The notes beneath the pieces are model-generated. The model saw nothing but the letters and a program-made list of their open reading frames with translations, made no database searches and was not told where the DNA came from. From the NCBI RefSeq assembly GCF_932526225.1, contig NC_064040.1:17176994-17240993 (forward strand): a DNA stretch of 64,000 nucleotides. The letters run 5' to 3'. Below, piece after piece: positions 57,331-64,000 of the stretch (position 1 is its first letter; every line of letters begins with the position of its first letter). The DNA is from Nematostella vectensis (taxonomy: Eukaryota; Cnidaria; Anthozoa; Actiniaria; Edwardsiidae). Both the position numbers and the translations under genes were made by a program.

Positions 57331-57421
57331 TTCACCCCTCTGTTAGAGGTTAAGTCTGAGCACGGGGGCATTCAATGTTCAAGGTTCTTAACGTAACATA
57401 AATACTACATTCACCCCTCGG
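57331..57421 (-). repeat. Duplicated polypurine tract and LTR edge
   Basis: On the minus strand an AGAGGGGTGAA purine tract abuts the LTR at 57331-57345. A second copy (CGAGGGGTGAA, 57410-57420) abuts a 38-bp copy of the LTR start (57372-57409), which contains two extra bases. The element therefore carries two plus-strand priming sites. Confidence 0.75.
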
Positions 57422-58750
57422 TTAGAGGTTAAGTCTGTCCACTGGACGTCGGGTCCTCTCCGAACGTCGCAAGGGAGGCTGCCCATCAAGACCTGTACTG
57501 ACCTGTGGCACTTCTTCGCCCACACCTATCTCCACTTCTATCTCCGAGGAAGGTGGGGAACTACCAGTAGCAGGGTGATGCTCACCTGGAACAGTAGGCT
57601 TAACTTGAGGGAGTGGGTACATTGTTGGTACTTCACCTTTGGGGGCAAGATGCTTGGTAGAGACTGTTGTTTCTCGGCCGTCTGGATAGCGCACATGGGC
57701 GTAGTGAGGATTCGCCTGAAGCAATTCCACCTCATCAACTAACGGATCTGTCTTGCTTGCACGGACGTGACGCTTGAGTAGGACCGGTCCAGGCTCACTC
57801 ATCCATGTTGGGATGGAAGATCCGGAAGAGGATCGCCTGGGAAAACCGAAGAATCGCTCATGGGGTGTCTCATTGGTAGCCGTGCACAACAGAGAACGAA
57901 TGGAGTGTAGAACATCAGGGAGGACTTCTTGCCAGCGCTTTACTGGCAGATTCTTAGACTTCAGGGATGCTGAAATTGCCTTCCATACCACTCCATTATA
58001 CCTCTCCACTTGCCCATTGCCTTCGGGATTGTAAGCAGTTGTCCTGCTTGTGGCTACCCCTTTTTCATTCAGGAAGTCTCGCAGTTCCTGGCTGATCAAG
58101 GAGGAGCCCCTGTCCGAATGTACATAGGCTGGCATACCGAACATCGTAAACAAGGAGGTAAGACACTTGATCACTGTTGGTGTAGACACATCAGGACAAG
58201 GGAAGACAAAAGGGAATCTTGAATATTCATCAACTACATTGAGGAAGAACTTGTTGCCATTGTTACTTGGCAAGGGGCCCTTGAAATCAATGTTTATCCT
58301 CTCGAAAGGTTGAGTAGCCTTAATGAGAGGAACTTTGGGAGGTTGATGAAACTGTGGTTTGCATTCACAACAAACTGGACACTTACTTGTCATGCTCTTG
58401 ATCTCCTCAAGGGAATAAGGGAGGTTCTTGGTGCGTACGAAGTGGTTGAGTCGGGTGACCCCTGGATGACAGAGTGACTCGTGGAGCTGGTAGAGGGGAT
58501 CTTCACTCAACGTGGCGCAAGTAGCTCTGGACAGAGTGTCGGGTGGAATGTTCTCTTTACCAGGACGGTAAATGATATCGAAACTATAGCAGGAGAGTTC
58601 GATCTTCCACCGCATGATCTTATCATTCTTGATCTTCCCTTTGTGGCACTGGTCAAACATGTAAGATACTGATTTCTGGTCTGTTTTAAGAGTGAAGTGC
58701 CTCCCTGTTAGGAAGTGCCTCCAGTGTCGGACAGCTTCTACAATCGCTTG
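57422..58750 (-). pseudogene. Gypsy RNase H end and integrase
   Basis: Starts within RNase H (HWRHFLTGRHFTLKTDQKSV), then the zinc-binding LCHPGVTRLNHFVRTKNLPY with CPVCCECK, and a DDE integrase: INIDFKGPLPSNNGNKFF (first Asp), YVHSDRGSSLISQ (second Asp), NPEGNGQVERYNGVVWK (Glu). A Pro- and Glu-rich tail ends at PPLRRSERTRRPVDRLNL. Catalytic residues are complete. It should be continuous with the RT upstream, but the 295-bp insertion separates them and changes frame. Confidence 0.9.
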
Positions 58751-59045
58751 AGTAGTACAATCGCTTGAGTAGTACAATCGCTGAAGTCTAAGAATCTGCC
58801 AGTAAAGCGCTGGCAAGAAGTCCTCCCTGATGTTCTACACTCCATTATACCTCTCCACTTGCCCATTGCCTTCGGGATTGTAAGCAGTTGTCCTGCTTGT
58901 GGCACCGCATGATCTTATCATTCTTGATCTTCCCTTTGTGGCACTGGTCAAACATGTAAGATACTGATTTCTGGTCTGTTTTAAGAGTGAAGTGCCTCCC
59001 TGTTAGGAAGTGCCTCCAGTGTCGGACAGCTTCTACAATCGCTTG
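58751..59045. other. 295-bp scrambled insertion built from the element's own sequence
   Basis: Made of four parts: 58751-58781, a 17-bp CAATCGCTTGAGTAGTA-type repeat; 58782-58846, an exact inverted copy of 57899-57963; 58838-58903, an exact direct copy of 57989-58054, sharing CACTCCATT with the inverted part; 58904-59045, an exact direct copy of 58609-58750. The lengths sum to 295 bp with the 9-bp overlap. It duplicates RNase H codons and inserts integrase pieces, ending the upstream ORF. Confidence 0.93.
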
Positions 59046-61289
59046 TGCCTCTTTCTCAACTGAGGCGTGCTTGAGCTCGCTGCCCTGTAAGGCTCTTGAG
59101 AAGAATGCAACTGGCCTCCCATTTTGGCTGAGAGTAGCAGCTAATGCCACCTCTGAAGCATCCGTCTCAACTTCAAATGGAATGCTTTCATCGATTGCAC
59201 TAACAAAAGCTTCCTCCACCGTCTTCTTGATACTCTCAAAGGCCGCGACAGCGGGCTCGGGTAATGGAAAAACCTTGCAGGAGGTTATTGGCTTGATTCG
59301 ATCCGAGTATGCGGGTATCCATTGTGAGTAGTAGGAAAACAATCCGAGGCATCTGTTCAGAGACTTTGAGTCACTTGGAACGGGTAGCTCTCGCAAAGGG
59401 CGTAGACGTTCTGGGTCTGGACTGATATTCCCTTCCTCAACCACATATCCAAGGATAGGAAGACGCCTGGTGGAGAAGATGCTCTTGTCGTTGTTATAGC
59501 AGATGTTCTTGCGCTTAGCAGCTTCAAGGAAACTCTGAAGGTTGGAATCATGCTCTTCTTGGTCTTTCCCACAGATTGTGATGTTGTCGAGATAAGGGAA
59601 GACCGCTTTGAGATTGTTCTCTTCCACAAACTTAGTCATCTCTCTTTGGAAGCAGGCCACCCCGTTGGTGACGCCGAATGGGAGTCGGCTAAACTGATAC
59701 AGGTTACCTCTAGCTTCGAATGCTGTGTACGGTTTATCCTCATATTTGAGAGGGATCTGATGATAAGCACTGCGTAGATCAATAGTGCTGAAGACTTTGT
59801 ACTGGGCGATCTGGTTAACCAAGTCGGTTATTCGTGGTAATGGGAATGCGTCGAGGAGGGTAAACCTGTTGATGGTCTGTGAGTAATCAATTACTAGCCT
59901 CTTCTTGTGATTCTCATCCTTGGTTACTACAACTTGTGCTCGCCATGGAGAGCGACTGGGCTCAATGATTCCTTCATTAAGCAGCCTCTTAACTTCTTCA
60001 TCAATGAACGTGGAATCTTCTTGGCTGTAGCGGCGTGACTTTGTGGCAATAGGATGACAGTCTGCTGTCAGGTTTGCAAATGGCTCAGGCGGGTCTACAT
60101 TCAGAGTGCTGAAGCTACAGACGGAGAGGGGCGGTTCGGAGCCCTTGTACTGGAAGATGACACTTTCGTGCTTTGACTGAAAGTCTACTCCTAATATGAG
60201 GTCTGCACATAGCCCAGGGAGTACAGAAAACTTGTGGCCTTCATATCTCCGTCCTTGGTAGGTAAGATCAACTGTGCAAGTACCACTAACCTTGATGGCG
60301 CCTGTCGAGGAGGTTGCCATGGATACGGTACTAGATGAGGGCTGGACTGTCAGACTTGCTTGCTCTACTAGACTGGGATGGATATAGCTTTCACTACTCC
60401 CACTGTCAAACAGGGCCTTGACTTGCAATCCTTGGATATTGACGACACCACATGATTTAGAGAGGGATTTTGGTGGGTTAGCTGTCAATGTGGCGAGTGT
60501 CGGGGACCAAGTTGCTGCCGAAACTCTTTCTTTTGGAACCGCCTTTCCTTTACAAACTTTAGCAAAATGGCCTTTCTTTTGACACTTGTTGCAAATAGCC
60601 TCCAGGGCAGGACACTTCGGTCGAGGGTGTTTCTTGTTTCCACAGAAAAAGCAAGTAGCTTTATCGGGTTTCATTGTAGCTACAGTAGACTCGTCAGGCT
60701 GTTCTGCTGACAATGAGGTGCTGTTACAAGGTAGTGCTGCATTTATAGGTATCTGTGGTGCTCCATATGATTCTGAACTCCTCATAGCTGACTCCAGAGC
60801 TCGAGCCTGGTCAAACATGGTCTTTAGATCAAGTGTTTTGTTCTCCAACAATCGTTGCCTGATTGTGTTGGATTGCAGACCTGTAATAAACGCATCCCGT
60901 ATGCTCTCTTCGCTGTACTGCGCTGCGGTTACACTCTTAAAATCACAGTCTTTACTCAGTGTTTTCAGAGCTTGCAAGTACTCATCTAAGCTTTCCGATG
61001 GTTGCTGGCGTCTCGTTGCAAGTAGATGGCGAGCGAAGATCTCATTCCGTGGTCTAACATAAAGGGCTTGTAGCGCCTCAATTGCTGCATCGTATTCCGT
61101 ACAATCTTCGATGTGTTGGAAGAGTGTTGGAGAAACAAAGTTAGTTAAAACGGTCAACTTGTCCAGGCCCGTCTGAGGTAGAACTTGTACGAAATTCTCG
61201 AAGGTCCTTTTCCAATGGAGCCATTCCTTCTGGGCCGTGCTGCTATTTGGATCGGTTTCTAGGCGTTCAGGACGCAGTACTTTATCCAT
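58845..61289 (-). pseudogene. Gypsy gag-protease-RT-RNase H polyprotein, truncated
   Basis: From ATG 61289: gag with WLHWKRTFENFVQVLP and a helical capsid-like region (1-180); two zinc knuckles (CFFCGNKKHPRPKC, CNKCQKKGHFAKVC, about 213-247); protease LFDSGSSESYIH (about 294-305); polymerase VIDYSQTINRFTLLDAFPLP, STIDLRSAYHQIPL, RLPFGVTNG and FPYLDNITICG; then RNase H VETDASEVALAATLS. The polymerase motif is YLDN where YXDD is usual. I have seen YLDN in related invertebrate elements, so it may be a clade trait rather than damage. The end (after KIMR) reads into the scrambled insertion and stops at 58845. 814 residues. Confidence 0.92.
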
Positions 61290-61303
61290 GGGACTTCAGA
61301 AAA

Positions 61304-61361
61304 TATGTTGATTAAATTGTAGTAGAAGGTATGCCTCTAAACTGAGGCTTTAATCAACATA
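61304..61361 (-). promoter_or_regulatory. Candidate self-priming site at the 5' LTR edge
   Basis: One base inside the 5' LTR, plus-strand TATGTTGATTAAA (61304-61316) is the exact reverse complement of TTTAATCAACATA inside the LTR (61349-61361). In the RNA the two 13-nt blocks could pair around a small GCCTC/GAGGC hairpin. No TGG-type tRNA primer site is seen at this position. The arrangement recalls Tf1/sushi-type self-priming. Confidence 0.55.
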
Positions 61362-61509
61362 AATCTACAGCTTGTAAAACTAAACCGAAAACTAAGCAAG
61401 ATGGCTGCCCCTAGAGATTCTATGGGGTAAAACCGCTGTACAACAATAAACATAACACAGGCAGCCCAACACGTAATGTTCAAGGTTCTTAACATACATA
61501 AATACTACA
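61318..61509 (-). repeat. Gypsy 5' LTR (192 bp)
   Basis: Identical by eye to 57139-57330; followed by target duplication AACAG. Confidence 0.96.
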
Positions 61510-61527
61510 AACAGTCTTATCTACGGT

Positions 61528-61840
61528 GGCCCACTAGGGTCACGGCAAATTAAAAAAAGCCACGGCAAATTAAAAAATGGCACGGCAGAACAAAGCAAAC
61601 GCACGGCAAAAGAAAGCGATCTCACGGCAAAATAAATCAAACTCGCGGCAGAACAAAGCATCTCACGGCAAAGAAAGCAATCCCACGGCAGAATACAACG
61701 AACTCACGGCAGAACACAACGAACACGGCAGAACACAACTACGACCTGGCCCACAAGGGTCACGGCAAATTAAAAAAAGCCACGGCAGAACTGACGGCAG
61801 AACAAACAAAAGTAAATTGCCACGGCGGAAGTGAAATACA
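61528..61840. repeat. CACGGC minisatellite (18-21 bp units)
   Basis: About 13 units opening CACGGCA(A/G)A with an A-rich remainder. A longer segment GGCCCACTAGGGTCACGGC...AAAAAAAGCCACGGC recurs at about 61528 and 61750. Where the period is 21 bp it makes a repeating A/S-R-Q-N/K-K frame, which is a by-product. It ends about 40 bp before the integrase gene. Confidence 0.85.
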
Positions 61841-61871
61841 CAGTAGACCGCTGACAAAAGATTCTGGGCTC

Positions 61872-63062
61872 ATGGTTGCGCTAAAGTCCCAGTCTTCCTC
61901 CATTTGCAAATTCAAAACGGCGGACAGCGAAAGCGAAGATCAGGAAAGAACCATCATAACACAATTATTTCACCTTGGGCATAGTTATGATGACATTGTT
62001 GGACTACTGTCGAAGTGTCATGGGATAAATATCAGCGTCAGAACGCTGAAAAGACGTCTTAAAGATTGGGGGATGTCAAGAAGATATCTTGAGTATGATC
62101 CAAATACCGTTAGATCTGCTATTACAGAACTTTTGGATGGACCAAATTCGATTGTTGGATATCGGTCAGTTTGGCATAATCTTCGAATGAAGGGTATACT
62201 GGTACCACGTGTAGTTGTTCAAGAAATGCTGAAAGAAATCGACCCAAATGGAGTTGAATTGAGAAAGGCCCATAAGCTGAAAAGAAGAGTTTATCGTAGC
62301 TTAGGGCCAAATAGTACTTGGCATGCTGATGGCTACGATAAACTTAAGCCATACGGTTTTCCGATGCATGCGTGTATCGATGGTTTCAGTCGCAAAGTCA
62401 TTTGGTTGTATCGATCTAATAATTATCCTGACAACATTGCTTCCTATTATCTGGACGCCGTCAAACAACTTGGTGGCTGTCCCAGAGAACTAGACACAGA
62501 CCTTGTAACTGAGAATGGTACTATGGCCGGTATACATTCTTTTTTTTTGGATGATCCCAACTCTCATAGATATGTTGCATCTCCACGAAATCAAAGAATT
62601 GAATGCTGGTGGAGCTTTCTTAGAAAAAATTGGTCAACATGGTGGATGAATCTTTTCAAAGACATGATAGAGAAAGCAGTACTCAACACAGCAGACAAGC
62701 TTCATTTAGAGGGTCTTTGGTTTTGTTTTGCTGAACTATTTCAAAACGATCTGAAAAGGGTGGGTGATTCATGGAATACTCACTATATAAGGAAATCCCG
62801 CCATGATACTGTAGCAGGAAGACCTGATGCAATTTTCCACCTTCCTGAAAGTTACGGGGGTATTGATAATTTGCTTGTACCAGTTTCACAACATGATATG
62901 AGTTATGCTTACACTCATCTTGTACAACAGGACGAAGATGATGAATACCAAGAATATTTTCGTTATGTTCTTCACAGTCTCAATAAGAAGAAACCTGAAC
63001 ACTGGAGAGAAGCATTACAGATGTATGAAGAGTTGTTGCACATTGCAGTTAATGGTTGTTAA
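61872..63062 (+). CDS. Free-standing HTH plus DDE integrase-like protein (396 aa)
   Basis: A single uninterrupted exon. Residues 26-70 form a helix-turn-helix (LFHLGHSYDDIVGLLSKCHG, then VRTLKRRLKDWGMSRR). The rve-type core follows: TWHADGYDKLKPYGFPMHAC (Asp153), CPRELDTDLVTENGTMAG (Asp210) and SPRNQRIECWWSFLRKNWST (Glu244). The C-terminal part is helical (residues 250-396). The fold predicts DNA strand transfer or transposition. There are no gag, RT, LTR or inverted repeats around it, so it may be a solo transposase, an element with unrecognised ends, or a host-retained gene. An ATG preceded by an A-rich context at 61872 gives the longest frame; a start a few codons later is possible. Confidence 0.8.
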   Translation: MVALKSQSSSICKFKTADSESEDQERTIITQLFHLGHSYDDIVGLLSKCHGINISVRTLKRRLKDWGMSRRYLEYDPNTVRSAITELLDGPNSIVGYRSVWHNLRMKGILVPRVVVQEMLKEIDPNGVELRKAHKLKRRVYRSLGPNSTWHADGYDKLKPYGFPMHACIDGFSRKVIWLYRSNNYPDNIASYYLDAVKQLGGCPRELDTDLVTENGTMAGIHSFFLDDPNSHRYVASPRNQRIECWWSFLRKNWSTWWMNLFKDMIEKAVLNTADKLHLEGLWFCFAELFQNDLKRVGDSWNTHYIRKSRHDTVAGRPDAIFHLPESYGGIDNLLVPVSQHDMSYAYTHLVQQDEDDEYQEYFRYVLHSLNKKKPEHWREALQMYEELLHIAVNGC

Positions 63063-63215
63063 GTTACATTATTTTATAAGGAACGATTGAGAAACAACTT
63101 TCAAAAACTCATTAATTATTCATGAGGTATTCAACCAATCCCTGTTTGTAATTTGTACCACGTGAAGTAACTTGAAACCAGCGGAAGTACTCGTACCTTG
63201 TATTCTACCTTATTT
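63063..63215. other. 3' flank of the integrase gene
   Basis: TATTTTATAAGG and AT-rich sequence, no clear AATAAA signal. Nothing else seen. Confidence 0.4.
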
Positions 63216-63310
63216 CCAGTTACTTCTACCTTTTTCAAGTTACTTCTACAATATTTCCAGTTACTTCTACCTTATTTCCAGTTACTTCTACCATGTTTCC
63301 AACTACTACT
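63216..63310. repeat. Minisatellite, CAGTTACTTCTACC(TT)ATTTC unit
   Basis: Four to five units of about 21-24 bp built on TTCCAGTTACTTCTACC, 150 bp after the integrase gene. Confidence 0.82.
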
Positions 63311-63377
63311 AGCTAATGATAATCAAATTATTAGAAATAATCAGTTTAACATTAATTTAGTGAAAAAAGGTCTTTGA

Positions 63378-63465
63378 TGCATGACTCCATCACGACTCGA
63401 TCCCCTACCGTCCAGTCTATATGCACCGTCTTATACCATTACGCCACCGAGTTTCTGATGCGATT
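63378..63465 (-). repeat. tRNA-derived SINE head
   Basis: The minus strand carries TGGCGTAATGG (A box) and GGATCGAGTCG (B box) at tRNA spacing. Stems are imperfect and the tRNA identity is unclear. Likely a SINE or tRNA pseudogene. Confidence 0.55.
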
Positions 63466-64000
63466 CCTCGGAAGATAACATACTTATAAAACTTATGAAT
63501 TAGACTCATTAGGAATGCCATGAATAGCAGACAAAGACAATTTGAATAGCTTTTGTTTCAGAAAGCCGTCCGGGAATTGAAGAACAACAAACGGTGCTTC
63601 ATGCATTCAAAATTATGAAAACTGAAAACCTTAGTGGAGATGCAATAAATCAATATATTTCTGTTATATATATTTCCTTCGCTTCTTTTCCCTCCCGAAT
63701 AATTAATGAGTTTTTGAAGTCGTTCGGCTAGCGCCTCGGACTGGAACTAATTGCGCGGACTTTGAAACCCCGTCAAGTCCTCATTGTCGGCCTTTAAACA
63801 TTACGTAAAACAAGGTCGAACCCCTCCTTCCCAGTCCCCTCCATAAAGGAAACAATTCAGTAAAAACCCACTTGCAAGATTCAACCAGTTGATTAAAAAG
63901 CACTAGGCCAGAAAAAGAATTATAAGTCACTGAGGTTCTCATATAAAGGGTGTCAAGATCAAGTTGACTGTAAATGAAACATTAGGTTATGTTAGCAAAA
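63466..64000. other. Non-coding end of window
   Basis: No domain recognised. A weak tRNA-like stretch at 63717-63785 lacks a good B box. Confidence 0.4.

Larger units (their letters stand above)
57139..61509 (-). mobile_element. Ty3/gypsy LTR retrotransposon, recent insertion
   Basis: Two 192-bp LTRs (57139-57330 and 61318-61509) read as identical and are flanked by the perfect 5-bp duplication AACAG (57134-57138 and 61510-61514). The minus-strand gag-protease-RT-RNase H-integrase order is Ty3/gypsy. Total length is 4.37 kb. The polyprotein is broken by a 295-bp scrambled insertion at 58751-59045, so this copy cannot make a full-length product. Identical LTRs mean it inserted recently, presumably using proteins from an intact relative. 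Confidence 0.95.

Noticed and set aside
57774-58222. Plus-strand frames over the gypsy integrase
   Set aside because: They are antisense to the clear integrase core with all three acidic residues.
61577-61834. 85-residue repetitive Arg/Gln/Asn/Lys protein
   Set aside because: The repeat comes directly from the 21-bp CACGGC units. The period changes to 18 and 20 bp, which would not be tolerated in a repeat protein.
63717-63785. Third tRNA-like SINE
   Set aside because: The A-box-like segment is present, but the B box (TTTGAAACCCC) is poor and no stems form.

Overview
This window is eukaryotic and looks like accessory, transposon-filled DNA from a marine invertebrate. An anthozoan cnidarian (coral or sea anemone) fits best. 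This is inferred from several cnidarian-style multi-copy protein families, spliced genes with GTAAGT-type donors, AT-rich spacers with long homopolymers, and the absence of bacterial gene organisation. No species is named and no database was searched.

Layout. 1-9.4 kb: mostly non-coding, with a 157-bp tandem repeat, eroded retroelement ends and one broken C-terminal exon of a HECT-type ubiquitin ligase-like gene. 10.7-21.5 kb: a minus-strand BEL/Pao LTR retrotransposon with two roughly 480-bp LTRs. It is interrupted inside its integrase by a 3.5-kb Harbinger DNA transposon that has an intact-looking spliced transposase and a Myb/SANT-like partner gene carrying one stop. 21.8-23.1 kb: an unrecognised broken gene and a second BEL/Pao fragment. 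25.7-30.2 kb: a CACTA-like transposase exon, then a second Harbinger-like element (83-bp inverted repeats, two divergent genes), then a decayed KRBA2/Ginger-like integrase. 32-34.4 kb and 47.2-52.0 kb: two degenerate same-strand copies of one unclassified multi-exon family, with an N-terminal cysteine-rich exon in one copy, a core that looks like an RNase H-fold transposase, and a C-terminal zinc finger in the other. 36.7-38.5 and 43.5-46.6 kb: two decayed non-LTR retrotransposons (LINEs). 38.5 and 50.8 kb: two copies of a small inverted-repeat element. 39.3-40.6 kb: hairpin-forming and GA-rich repeats. 41.3-43.4 kb: relics of a tyrosine-recombinase-like gene and a SANT-like gene. 52.6-56.6 kb: a LINE with an uninterrupted 1,149-residue protein carrying a 2A-like motif, a PHD-like finger, endonuclease and reverse transcriptase. 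57.1-61.5 kb: a Ty3/gypsy element with two LTRs that read as identical and a perfect 5-bp target duplication, inserted in an older LINE fragment. 61.9-63.1 kb: an intact single-exon HTH plus DDE integrase gene beside CACGGC minisatellite repeats.

Almost everything coding here belongs to mobile elements, several of them nested, so genes cooperate only within an element (transposase with its DNA-binding partner, gag-protease-RT-integrase polyproteins). Strongest points for a second look: the two-copy unclassified family, the gypsy element's candidate self-priming signal and its 295-bp scrambled insertion that disrupts the polyprotein, the 2A-bearing intact LINE, the Harbinger-like element with an unusual partner protein, and the free-standing integrase gene.
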